Of a DNA stretch of 64,000 bases, positions 30,420-41,752 are shown piece after piece (position 1 is the stretch's first letter; each line of letters begins with the position of its first letter). This stretch comes from Phymorhynchus buccinoides (Eukaryota > Mollusca > Gastropoda > Neogastropoda > Raphitomidae): contig CM065690.1 in the NCBI GenBank assembly GCA_017654935.2, positions 20,930,902 to 20,994,901 of the forward strand, read 5' to 3'. The notes under the pieces were generated by a model. That model was not told the DNA's origin and made no database searches. It was given only the letters and a program-made list of their open reading frames with translations. The position numbers and the translations under genes were made by a program.

Positions 30420-32215
30420 TCGTCCCCTTCGTTGGTCGGGTCGCTCCACATTTTGGGAGCCTCTTGTCTGAGGGTGGATGGTGGCTCTAGGCTATGCTGG
30501 AAATTCCTGTAATGCCTGTCTAACCTGTCCTTAAATGCATTTAAAGAGGGTGCACTGGCTATTTGTGCACTGGCTATTTGATCTGGCAGATTATTCCAGG
30601 CTGTGACTGACCACTCTCAGCCCAAAGTAGTGCTTTCTAATGTCCAGATGGGACGCTTGTTTTCTAATTTTGTAAGAGAATGTCCTCTTGTGCGTAATTC
30701 AGTACTAGATAGGAGGATTTCCTCGCTGTCTACACAGTACATGTATACCTTGCTTGAATTTATATGCCTCAATGAGATCGCCTCTGAATCTTCTGTAGGC
30801 TAGACTTGGCAGTTTAACCCTTTCACCGCCAAAGTCAGTCGCATTTTAGCACCACAGCGATTTAACACCTATGTCACTAAAAAGCATCAAATTGGGGTCT
30901 ATTATCCAAAGACCCTATTGTCTTAGTTTTCGGAAGTAAGGATAGACCTTATTTTATATACGTCACAGAAGAATCCACAATATACTGCAGATGGATTTTG
31001 TTCTCTACCCAGGTAAATGTAAATTAATGGGCATTTTTGGCTGAAATATGGATGGCGGTGAAAGGGTTAAGGGCTTTGAGCCTCTCTGCATACGTTTTAT
31101 CTTTTAGTTCTGGGATCATTTTGGTAGCTCTTCGTTGGACGTTTTCCAGAATTTCAATATCTTTCTTGTAGATGGGGACCATATGACATTCCCATATTCT
31201 AAATTCGGTCTGACAATTCCCTTGAACAAGGCTGTGAGCATTGTGGAGTCCATGAAGTCGAAGGATCGACGAATCATCCCCAAAATTCTATTGGATATGG
31301 CTATACTGCTTTTTGGCAATGCTGTGTGAATTTCAGGGATGCATCGACATATACTCCTAGGTCTTTTTCACAATCCGACGACTGCAGGATTACTTCCCCA
31401 CCGTTGCTGGTCATGGTATACTCAAAGTGCTGTTCTTTCCCCCCCCAAATGCATTACTTTACATTTGTCTGCGTTAAAACGGAGCTGCCATTTCTTTGAC
31501 CAGTCTTGTAAAGCATTGAGATCCTTTTGAAGCGCTTCTCTGTCTTCCTGGGAGTTGGCGCAGGCAATTCATTTAGCATCGTCTGCGAACAATCGGATGA
31601 GACCCTCCACAATCTACGGCATGTCATTGACATAACAGATGAAAAGAAAAGGGCCCAAGACGCTGCCCTGGGGGATGCCACTCAGAACCTCTGTCCAGGA
31701 CGAGGAAGCGCCACATATGGTTACTCTCTGGTGTCTCCCACACAAGAAGTCAGCTATCCAGGAGTGCGCCAATGCCATATCCCTCAAGCTTTTTCAACAA
31801 TCGCTGATGAGGTACGCTGTCAAAGGCCTTAGCCAAGTCGAGGTAGACAACGTCTACTCCATTTCCTTGGTCTAGAAGCTCTGTGATATGGGCAAATGAG
31901 TCGAGCAGTTGTGTAGTACATGAGCGTCCATGTATAAAACCATGCTGACAGTTGTTGCTGAACCAGAACGTGGAAGAACTTCCGGATGATGCCTTCCATC
32001 ATCTTACATGCCACCGAGGTCAGGCTTACTGGTCTGTAGTTGCTAGCTTGAGATCTTGCACCCTTCTTGAATATTGGGGTAATCTGCCCAATCTTCCAGT
32101 AGCTTACCCTCCCGCAATGACCTATTGAAGAACATCATGAAGGGTTTAGTCAAAACTGTTTCTGCTTCCTTCAACACACGTAAAGCTCTCATCTCTAGTT
32201 GATGAATTTGTACTA
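30420..32215 (-). mobile_element. CR1/L2-like LINE, reverse transcriptase, frameshifted
   Basis: Minus-strand motifs in protein order from 32215 downward: FNRSLREGKLLEDW, VACKMMEGIIRK, VVYLDLAKAFDSVPHQRLL (31795-31855), LFADDAK, the catalytic box (about 31570-31600), then ILGMIRRSFDFMDSTML and RPNLEYGNVIWSPS (31150-31290), and ERLKAL...LPSLAYRRFRGDLIEAYK, split by the MITE at 30814-31070. Several frameshifts and stops make it inactive. No endonuclease is attached, so it is 5' truncated. Family R2 and RTE are unlikely given the EYGN-x-IW and YRR-x-RGDLI motifs. Confidence 0.9.
30814..31070. mobile_element. piggyBac-like MITE (family 1) in LINE, TTAA TSD
   Basis: TTAA at 30814-30817 and 31067-31070 flank a 249-bp element with inverted ends CCCTTTCACCGCCA and its complement TGGCGGTGAAAGGG (the first 13-14 bp). 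Removing the element and one TTAA rejoins the interrupted LINE frame at ...LKAL|KLPSL..., as expected for precise TTAA insertion. Confidence 0.93.
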
Positions 32216-32450
32216 TAATGTTCAAATGCTTTGGCTGTTGGGATGATCCCTGGAGTCCTTTAGCCAGGGTTCGAACAACAACAAATTTGTCATTTAGTCG
32301 AAATTTAACACATCTTCCTCCATTCCTTGTCAACCACACAAAGCTCACATTCAGGGAAAAAAATAGTGGTGCGCCTCCGACTGCAACACGATCACAAGGT
32401 GGAAGCAGCCCAATTTTCACAGACTGATCTCTGTGACTATTGATATTCAT
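32190..32450. repeat. Repeat F fragment joined to SINE tail
   Basis: GCTTTGGCTGTTGGGATGAT, CCTGGAGTCCTTTAGCCAGG (family F), then GGTGCGCCTCCGACTGCAAC and CACAGACTGATCTCTGTGAC, a diverged copy of the SINE tail at 48430-48510. Confidence 0.7.
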
Positions 32451-32451
32451 A

Positions 32452-32520
32452 CTGTGTGCGTGTGTGTGTATGTATGTGTGTGTGTGTGTGTGCGTGTGCG
32501 TGTGCGTGCCTGTGTGAATG
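32452..32520. repeat. (TG)n microsatellite
   Basis: GTGTGTGTATGTATGTGTGTG with GCGTGTGCGTGTGCGTG. Confidence 0.95.
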
Positions 32521-34650
32521 GATTCACCGGGTATTGGGGATGTTACAGGCTGTGTATCTTTCCTTTTACAATTTTGTTTCGAGCACAAGGGCAAATACCG
32601 TGTATAAGCCAACCCCCCTTTTTGGGGCCTCAAACTGTGCAAAGGATGGTGGGGGTGGGGGCTTAAACTCAGTATTTTACGATACACGAACGTCCCTATT
32701 TTCTCCCACTGGAAATTGTTGACGTCACGCGACAAGGAAACTGTCAGCATAATTGTAAAAGCCAACATCACACACGCGCACACACACGTGCGCGCACACA
32801 CACAGACACATTCACGCGCACACATAGGGAAAAAAACCCAAAAGTCAGGAAGTCGACTTATCTGTTTGACGTTTAGAAAAAATATCATCGACATAGACGA
32901 ATGTCGAGTTATATGTTGTCGAGATATCCATTGTTATCAAAGTCTTTTAAAGAGCACTTTTGGCCGGAAAATGATAAATCAGTCGACTTGCGCAAAAGTC
33001 GACTTAAGCAGGCGTCGACTTAAAAGTATTGAGCTGTAAACTGGAATTGAAATGACCATACTAATACATGGGCGCAACATTTTCCTTTTCACAAGGATTT
33101 CATTTTTTTTTAAACCTGAAACTGAACTGCCTTTTTAAAAATTAATAAAATTACAAACGATTTGGGGGGGGTTAAACGTCGTCACTCTAGCCCAGAAGTG
33201 CTCTCTCACTTCCCTCAAGTGACGCCATATTGTTTTCAAATGCAACTGGGCAAGACTTAGAGACTCAAACGGGTAAAAAAACCCAAAGAGGGCAACTGTG
33301 TCTTTCTTGATGGATGTTGTCCCTCTGAACCCCCCAACGGGGCTCTGTCCCTGTACCCTGCCGGAGCCTGAGCAGCCCCTGGACCGTTGCCTGCCGTTGT
33401 TTGTTTCATTTGGGGTAGTTGCACCCATGCTAATGTACCAATGGGACCACAAAGAAGATTTCCACTGCCACATCAACCAGCCACAGCCACTAAAAGCACA
33501 ACACCAGCAGAGGCAACTTGATCATCTGTTTGAGCGGATGCGGGATGCATCCATTGTAAATGTTGGCAAATCTGGATGTGTGGCTAGAAAACACTGAGAT
33601 GGTGTAAATTTCCACACATTTAAAAAAACAAGGTAACGACGGCGATAATTTATGCGCCACCAAACACACACACAAAAATGAAGCAATTCTGTCAAGCGGT
33701 TCGGGAGATATCCTTAGGACAGACAGAAAAACAAAGTAACAGACGCCGCTCACCGCAAAGTCTGTCTCCTGACGGTGACGGACAACAGAATAGTTCATTT
33801 TAGTTTGTTTAAAGTCTAGTCAACTAATCCTACACCGTCTGCCTGAGGATGTTACATACACACACATGTACTATAAGCATGGATGCTCCTGCTTTCAGGA
33901 TGTCCTGAAGTTCATGACAAAAATGTATTGCTTGGAGCCGGCGTCGCTGGATTATGAGAATTTGAGAAGATGCATTTTGCTGGTTATAGAGCTCATGAAG
34001 TTTAACCAGAAGTGAAAGGACAACGAGAGCCTGTCAGTTACATTGGAAACTGTTGTTTCCCTTCAGCTTCCAGGGCTCATTGCCCCCTGGAACCCCCAGG
34101 AGGGGCGCTGTCCCTGCACTCCGCCGGGGCTTGCAGGATTTTTGAAATTTCCCAGAAGCACCCATGCATATGCAAGCACACACGCACACACACAAAGTAT
34201 CCTGTTGAACATTTATTCAATCTCACAACACAATTAAGTATGCGTATAGGACGGCATAGTTTGATCGAGATCAGCTACCACAGGTGCAAGATTCTCCAGC
34301 GTTCTGCTTTGAAAGGATTGATGATGGTAACACTGACCGACAGGCCTCTCCCTTCCCCTCATCCAATCCAACCAAAGCCTGTCGGTAAAACAATGTGCTA
34401 GTGATATGGATGACATTGTTCAACATTTTTCAACTTCACTTTTCTTTTTTTACAAAATCCAAATCAAATCAATTATTACCCTGACTTCCAGAAAAATAAA
34501 GGGGTGGTGGTGGAATTCTTTTCAAAGTTACAACATGGAAAAAGAGCACTGTTATGAGTCTGGTGGAATGAGTCTGGAGATAATAAGCATCCTGACTGTT
34601 TTAAATCAAGAAACTGTATCTTAGACTAGTTAGTTATTCCCTTTCATCGA
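32520..34650. other. No supported gene; repeat debris
   Basis: Frames of about 100 codons at 33298-33597 (plus) and 33490-33798 (minus) have no recognisable domain. (CA)n lies at 32770-32825. GTCGACTTA-type words recur at 32850-33025. GAACCCCC(C/A)A-GGGGC(T/G)CTGTCCCTG near 33325 and 34090 is a shared repeat tail. Confidence 0.45.
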
Positions 34651-34684
34651 ATGATGTCACCAAGATTGGATGTGATATGTGGGG

Positions 34685-34990
34685 CAGTGGGTGGATGCCT
34701 CGTGCCTCCATATGGGGAGCTGGATGACCCTGTCCCCTGCATGAGTCTCTCCCCAGGGGGCCTTTTGTAAAAATAGTTCCCCCACCTTCTGGAAGTTCTG
34801 TGCTTGTAACTTCCTCTAATATGCCAGTCTCTTTGACTCTGCCCTTTCCCTTTGTTTTCTATCGAAACCGGAATGTGTCGGCTGTATGCAGCGGGGAGAC
34901 CAGTGAAAACTCAAAAACGGACACATACGTACCTTACCCATTATGGCCATATGGCCTGGGAACGCAGAAGAAGAAGGATGTGATGCGCGT
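34685..34990 (-). repeat. Dispersed repeat A, copy 5, near full length (inverted)
   Basis: GGGGCAGTGGGTGGATGCCT, CCCCCACCTTCTGGAAGTTC, ACCGGAATGTGTCGGCTGTA and CCATATGGCCTGGGAACGCA match the parts of copies 1 and 2 in reverse order. Confidence 0.82.
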
Positions 34991-35755
34991 CATTTAGTTA
35001 TGGAGTTAAAATATTCTGTATTTGACCAAATCTCCCTTCTCCACCCCTTTCTACTCACCTCACCCTCTCAAACACTTCCAGCAGCCATAATTATACGGAA
35101 AGTATTCTGGAACAATGGACGGCAATTTTGTTGAATACATGATTTGTTTGATTGGAACAGTAAACAATAAAATTACCCCCCATTCCACCCACCAACCTTT
35201 CTCCTCTCAAATCTCATGGCTAAGAAATTAATTTTCCTAACTACCCAAAATATAGACAGTCCATCTTATTTACGTACAAATTAAATTATTAAATGATTTT
35301 TTTTCTCCATTTCTTGTAAGATATGCTGGAAAAATTACATTTTTGTTGGCAATTCGTGTGACAGTATGCACCATTCAGTCATTAACATGACCAAACTTAG
35401 AGATATATCAAGATACAAAAACAATATTCTTGACAAAATAATGACTTCACACACGATACAATACTAGGCCATTGCAAATGCTGTATATTGAATATATATA
35501 TCAATGTAAAGATAATGAAACGAGCAGAACAACATCCACAACAACGACAAAAATGACAACAAACACATAAAATGCAAGCAGCCTGGAAGAAAACACATTC
35601 ACCCCCACCCCCCTCCCATCCAGTAAATAATGATGGAAGAAAATTACCTGTTCATTCCCAAACCTCAACAAGCGTAAACAGCAAAGTCAAAGGATTGCCG
35701 TACCAAAAAATAATGAAGGTGTCAGGGTGTGTATGGAACAACCAACTTGTACATT
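34990..35755. other. AT-rich stretch, no gene seen
   Basis: No recognisable repeat or coding segment. Confidence 0.45.
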
Positions 35756-36168
35756 TGTGACTCAGCACCACAAAAGGGACTAGTTTCTCAAAACAGGCTT
35801 GCAAAGTCCAATTTTTCCATAAAATTTGTCAATTTTGAGTTATGGGTATTTTTGTGTTCTCTAACATCTTATCTTTCATGTGTATTAAAAAACGATCTTT
35901 AATACGGTCGCTAAATGGTCTTATAAGAGCTTTAAAATGAGTAGGTCAGTGCATTTTCTTCAGCTAGGCTAGACTTCAGATTGTGTTTTCTCAAAATGGC
36001 CGACGCTCACCCTACTAACTTTAAATGCTCAATAACTTTGGAACGGAAAAAGATAGAAAAAAGGTTCTTGTATCATTAGAAAAACAATTGTCTGACGTTT
36101 TCAAAGGCATAATTTTCTCAGAATGGTCAGTTTGGCACTTAATGTCCCTTTCGTGGTGCTGGGTCACA
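35756..36168. mobile_element. TIR MITE, about 413 bp
   Basis: TGTGACTCAGCACCACAAAA and the complement of the right end, TGTGACCCAGCACCACGAAA, continue into GGGAC: 25-bp inverted ends with two mismatches. The interior is non-coding. Confidence 0.88.
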
Positions 36169-36202
36169 TTTGTTTATTCCAGCCTCAAGTCTTCTCATTC
36201 TC

Positions 36203-36535
36203 TTAGGCCTCATGCGCATTAGATCCGCAAGAAAGTTGCGGGAAGTTGCTTGTTCAGTCATTCACATCCGGTTCCGCGAGCGATTGCATAGGTTTTAACG
36301 CACGTAATTTTGAGGCACCTGATCAAATGTTCACTTTTGCGGGATTTCCGCGATTCGCGGAGGTCTACCATGCCTGCTAGTGCTGTATATAAGAAATAAG
36401 CGGATGGGAATCAGGGATGGGTTTCAGCGCGTAATGGGCACACATATTTCTTCCCAATTTTTGTGTGTGTGTATGTGGATTTCGCACGGGTTTCTGCGCG
36501 GAACTTGCGCGCATATGTACATAACAGCCTTAGGC
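36203..36535. mobile_element. MITE of the GCGGAA family (Harbinger-like?), copy 1
   Basis: The left end TTAGGCCTCATGCGCATTAG and right end GCGCATATGTACATAACAGC with CTTAGG are inverted-like. The interior GGATTTCGCACGGGTTTCTG with CGCGGAACTTGCGCG matches the other copies near 49720, 55690, 57475 and 60130. Confidence 0.65.
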
Positions 36536-37019
36536 AGAAGCGTGCCTTGATTGACATTTTGAGGTGATCTTTAGTGAGCATTGTCATGATTTTCCCCATG
36601 AATTGCTATGTTTTCTCATTGCGCAAAGAAAAAGAAAAGGAAGGGAAAAACTTCAAAATCGTCCTTGATGACAAAGGGGTAGAAGCAGGGATTATGAATG
36701 AATATCTTAAAATGAACATCTTTTCAATCACACAAAATAAATATTGCATAAACGCCAGAAAAATGCAAAATGCTATACATAATATATCGGCTAAATAGCT
36801 TCTTTTTTTTTTTTTAAGTGTAGAGATTAATTTTGACATTGCACCATTTACACGTAGATCAGACTTTGTGCAGTCTTGTGATTTAAATTCGCTTGAAGGA
36901 ACACTAAGGCACAACTGAGTACATTGCACAATGAAGTGAATCTATAGCTTTGGTTCTGTTTGTATTATATTTTGAATAGCCTTTCGCTTGAGCTAATCTA
37001 ATGGGATTTCTTACGCATT
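36536..37019. other. No gene seen
   Basis: Overlapping Lys-rich frames (36574-36798 plus) have no domain. Confidence 0.45.
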
Positions 37020-37408
37020 TTAACCTTTACCGGACTTCTGGGGTCGCCCACGACCCCTTGACACACAAAACATGTTATATCTCTAAAATTATTTAAGCAA
37101 TCTTCATGAAATTTCATGACTTTGTCAAAAACGTAAATGGCTTTAAGTGTGTTGAATTTCATTAATGTGTATAAAATATAAATGACGTAATATGACGCGT
37201 AATTTTGATATACCTGTCAGGATGACAGGGGTCTCCCACGACCCCTACTTTAAAGAGCACTGCAGTGCATTGAGTAGGGGTCGTGGGAGACCCCCGCCAT
37301 CCGGACAGGGATAAACATCTAGGAATTCGCTCTTTGCTGAGTAGGGGGTCATGGAAGACCCCCGCCATTGTGTCTGTGTAGTCAAAAGCATGATCCGGTA
37401 AAGGTTAA
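37020..37408. mobile_element. piggyBac-like MITE, family 3, TTAA TSD
   Basis: TTAA flanks CCTTTACCGGA on the left and its complement TCCGGTAAAGG on the right. Inside, GGGGTCG(C/T)(C/G)(C/G)ACGACCCC-type units GGTCGTGGGAGACCCC are repeated four times in both orientations, giving internal hairpins. Confidence 0.88.
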
Positions 37409-38798
37409 TATTTACAATACAACAAATTACAAAACAACCAAACAGAAGAACTTTGGTCCCCCCCCCAAATTACTATGTATTTTTTCAGCCCTGAAAAAAA
37501 TAATAATCGATACGGAAAGCTAACAAACATAATTTTAAGATATACAGAGCAGACCACATAGAAAAATACGGCATATGTTTACGATCGAGAAAGTATTATT
37601 TCTTCGATCCCAAACATCATCTTGATCATTTTCGCCAAACTAAATTCACTCGAGCGCTTTCAGGTGTCTTCTATTTCATTGTGTTGGGATCGTATAATAT
37701 AGTGTGGTACTAATTTTCTGCGCACAAACACACGTGCATGAAAGCTAATCGGTCTAAAGTCTCACAGGGGCCGACAGACTGGTCTCCCTTTCAGAAGTTC
37801 GCTCTCCCTTTTCCGGAGTGAAGAAGTGGCAATGTCTTTGACTACTGTTTCACAGAGCACAGCATTCTTGTAGCTGTTTTCATCAATCAGAGCAGTACCT
37901 TGAAACTCTCCTCAGGTTTTCTCTCCTTTCCTTAACTTTTTCGCAACACGCCACTAAAATACTGACACGCTGCTATTATGTTAGCAACAGGCAAAATGCC
38001 CCCGAGGCCGACAGTGGAGTGGCTGCTTTCAACTCATTCAGATAAACACACAATAATGAATTGGTTTTAAATTTTTTTTTATCATTTAAAGAATTAAAGA
38101 TACATCTAAACCACTATACAAATATAAAGTCACTGTGATCTCCAGATTTGTTAAGAGAATTTATTGAAAAGGGCCAAAATCGTGTCTCCTGGAGGAATTT
38201 CTACTCCTTGACTGCAGTGTCCTGAGGGAATAGGGAGCAGCGAGAGGGGTTGTGTTGACAGTGTTAATGCTACTCGTGAAACATTTCAGTGCCCAGAGCT
38301 TCAGATAGTTTTCAAACTTCATGGGTCATGTGACCCCTGGCTGCAGAAAATGAGGGGTCGATTTGGGGCAGTGGCAATCTGCCGTTGAGTTTCACACTTT
38401 TAATTCAGCCCACAGAAGGCCTCCACAGAACTGTCAATTGTGTAGATAAAGAGGGCAAAACGCACGATAAAGGGGCAATCTTGGAAAGGATTACAACCTG
38501 AATTTTAAAAAACAACATATTTTTCAGACTATAAGGCTCACTTATAAGGCGAGCGTAAAAAACACAATTCAGATTTTGTTTTGATACTTTCTTACTATAT
38601 TATTAGTCATATTGCAAGGTCTCTGTCTGGAGGGAAAAAAAGTATTGCCTTATAGTCCGAAAAGTATGGAATACACTTCACAGACCCGTTTACTCTACTC
38701 TTTTCGAGTAATATTCTACTCAATTTGGACCTCTACTACTCTTCAAAATTGAAAATAATGCTCTAACAACTCATTTTCAGTGAACATTGTTTGATGGT
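37409..38798. other. Downstream flank, no gene seen
   Basis: TTTATT (AATAAA on the minus strand) occurs at 38160-38165. It could be a polyadenylation signal for tubby only if the 3' UTR were about 3.5 kb, so this is weak. Confidence 0.4.
38514..38671. mobile_element. ATAAGGC-family MITE, copy 1
   Basis: Starts CATATTTTTCAGACTATAAG and ends CCTTATAGTCCGAAAAGTAT. The interior TACTATATTATTAGTCATAT with CTGTCTGG is shared with 53018-53146 and with the satellite at 61797-64000. Confidence 0.85.
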
Positions 38799-39044
38799 TT
38801 AACCCTTTCATCGCCACTGTCGCCTCTTGGCACCATAATGATTTGACACCCATGTCACTAAAAGGCATCAAATGAGGGTCTGGTATCCAGTGACCTTATG
38901 TTCTTAATTGTGGGAGGTAAGGGCAGACCCTATTTTATGCATGTCACAGAGGAATCCCCAATATTGCAGGCAGAATCTTTTCTCTACCCAGGTAAGTTTT
39001 ATGGACAGTTTTGGCTGACAAATGGCTGGCGTTGAAAGGGTTAA
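38799..39044. mobile_element. piggyBac-like MITE, family 1, copy 2
   Basis: TTAA + CCCTTTCATCGCCACTGTCG ... TGGCGTTGAAAGGG + TTAA. Internal GACACCCATGTCACTAAAAG is shared with 30814-31070 and 59205-59452. Confidence 0.92.
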
Positions 39045-39227
39045 TGAATAAAACTACACATTTTGCACCCAAACTACTCATTTCAGCTAACCAGACTACT
39101 CAAGACTTGTGTAGGGGGTAAACGGGTCTGACTTCATTATGCGTCAGCTAAATCATTAAAACTGTATAAAAGATATGTGCAAGAACGGCATGCTTTCATT
39201 CCCCTTTGTTCCCCATTCACATCTTTT

Positions 39228-39455
39228 TTAACCCCTTGACTGCCACCAACGTATCACATACTGACCTGATGACATCACTGATGATGTCATCAGATGAAGA
39301 GGAATAACCCTGATATGCTGGCTTTTGCTCTAACGCAGTCAAGAGAGTAATATCCCCAGACCATTTAGCCAGATTGGCTCTATCAGTTGTCTTTTTCATG
39401 GCATGATTTGCCCAATGATTTTTTCTTTAATTTTCTCTGGCAGTCAAGGGGTTAA
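39228..39455. mobile_element. piggyBac-like MITE, family 2, copy 1
   Basis: TTAA + CCCCTTGACTGCCACCAACG ... TCTCTGGCAGTCAAGGGG + TTAA, 220 bp between the TTAAs. The inner palindrome TGATGACATCACTGATGATG with TCATCA is conserved in all three copies. Confidence 0.93.
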
Positions 39456-39799
39456 AATCTAAAACAAACAAACAAACAACAATGCAGAAGCAAAATTTAA
39501 CACCGAAACACTAGAGGTCATAATACGCAAATAGACTATATGTGACTTAGCTACATTACAGCCAACAGACGCACTGTAACAAGCGCTTACAGCTTAAAGG
39601 TGAAGCGCTACATAAATTTTCTTAAATAAATAAATAAACGGGTGTTCAATGTATTCAACGGCACACATTGCACTTTAACATGCTGAATAAGCACACAGTA
39701 TTTTTCACAACTCGATAACCATAAAAATGGTTCTTTCATAAGTCATTTTGGCATTTCTATAGAATTTGTCATAAGGAAATATGGGGACACAACAAGACT

Positions 39800-40030
39800 T
39801 TCACCCCTTGACTGCCACCAACATATCACGGTACTGATCTGATGACATCACTAATGATGTCATCAATTGAAGAGGAATAACCCTGATATACTGGCTTTTG
39901 CTCTAACGCAATCAAGAGAGTAATATCCCCAGACCATTTTGCCAGATTGGCTCTAGATCAGTTGTCTTTTTCATGGCATGATTTGCCCAATGATTTTTTC
40001 TTTAATTTTCTCTGGCAGTCAAGGGGTTAA
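39800..40030. mobile_element. piggyBac-like MITE, family 2, copy 2
   Basis: About 97% identical by eye to the copy 350 bp to its left. The left target site is TTCA instead of TTAA (one change); the right is TTAA. Confidence 0.92.
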
Positions 40031-41618
40031 ATTACCAAAACCTGGGGTAAACAGGTCTGTACAATATTAAAAAAAACTGGGGTAAACAGATCTGCACAAC
40101 AAACTGAATATGTTTAAAACGTTGACAGCTGAATTCAAATTGAATAGTAAATAAGATTGAAACAATCGCGACAGTTAAATTCAAATTAAATAGCAATAAC
40201 ATTGAAACGATTGGTGTTTTTTTTCACTGGTGCGTTGATAATGCTGATATGTGCAGGCTGTAATAATTGTGTAAAAGATATGAGTGAGAGGGGTTTGTAA
40301 TATATAAACTAAAGACAAACATCTAAATACGATTTGAAAAAAACTTCCTTTTTCTTCTCCACAGGCCAGATATTAACTTAGAAAATTGCAATAATCCTGT
40401 CAGTGGGTGCACATCATCTACCAGTTTCATTGTGCTACATATTTTCCAGCATTCACATTGATGCTTTCACTTTTTGCGAGCACGCACGCACACACACACA
40501 CAACTTTAATATTTACCAACATATCCACTGACTCACTAAGCATGTAAACTGCCAAGACCAGGATAAAATAAAATTTAATACCATATATCAAACAACAATC
40601 CATGAAAAGTACATTGAACTGCAACAGTAAAACATCCAAAATAGAGCAGGCTGGTCTGACTATGCACATCCTCTTCAAAATGGGGACGAAGGGAGGAAAG
40701 GTGGCTGACTAAAGACGTATGGACAGCTTTTCAAAAATAAAAATCATGGACAAAATATATGTGGTACTTAACACAAACGTAAGCAAAATAGTCACTGAAG
40801 ATCCCAATTTCAACACTGATGCGAACGTGTTCGCAATAAAACAAATGCTTTGAAAAGTCAAATTTCATTCAACAAATTCCAACTCTACCAAATGGCTGAG
40901 TATAAAAAGGCCTCTAAAAAAAAAAGTTCAGTCTGCTTTTCCGTGTCAATGAAACAGCTTTCAAGGCAGAGAGACGGCTGAGTGGACTCCTTGAGGGAAA
41001 CCCTCTTCACAAAACTGGACACAGCACTACCACCGACTGTCAGGAGTTTCCATTAAGAGACAAAAAAGAAACATTCACAACATTAGCCCGCTGTTGCACA
41101 GAAGACAAGAATTGCTGTACACCTCTTGAGCTAGTTTGTTGATGCACCCAAACTTCTCTTAGCACAACCACTTGCTGTATAAAATTCACTGTCGTATATA
41201 TAAAACTCATACCATTACTGTGTTCAATCCAAAACGTTGTGCAGAAATGCTGTAAACTTCTTCAACTATTTTTGCTGATACGCCCAAAAGTGTTTTTGCG
41301 TACAATGAGTTGCTGTATACAATGTCAATATAAAATCAATAATACATAGTCGCTGCGCACTCAATCCCTTTTGATGAATAGAATTACATTTCCCTCGTAA
41401 TCACCGTAATACTCCTCAGTCCCGTGCAAACCTTCTGCTGTATCCGCATGCACGTAACCCGAATGCATGCCCAAATACATTCAGTACATTTTCTTACTAC
41501 TTACTGCACAGCCCTTTATGTACAAACCGCTATTTTGCGCGCTTGCCTCGCACAAGGAAAGCGTGTGTGTGTGTGTGGAGGCTTGTGGGGAGGGAAGGGG
41601 GGATGAGCGAGGCGAGTG
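40031..41618 (-). other. Probable 3' UTR and downstream flank of tubby
   Basis: No transposon is recognised in the 1.5 kb directly after the tubby stop. Minus-strand ATTAAA-type signals (TTTAAT on the plus strand) occur near 40503 and 40574. The true transcript end cannot be placed from sequence alone. Confidence 0.4.
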
Positions 41619-41752
41619 CTATTCGCAGGCCAGCTTGCTGTCGAAGCTGGACAGGGCGATGCCGAAGGCCTGCAGCGCGCACATGGGGTAGTTGAAGTCC
41701 ATGGTGAACACATCCTCCTCCACACGCCCAAACTGCATCACGATGTAGTCCA
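41619..41752 (-). CDS. Tubby terminal exon
   Basis: Acceptor TGCGTTTCAG; encodes (V)[35 protein letters not shown] and FDSKLACE, then TAG at 41621-41619. Phase 1 entry: G|TG from the previous exon. Confidence 0.98.

Noticed and set aside
33298..33798. Retroviral gag-like gene
   Set aside because: No CCHC knuckle, protease or major-homology motif could be seen; left unassigned.
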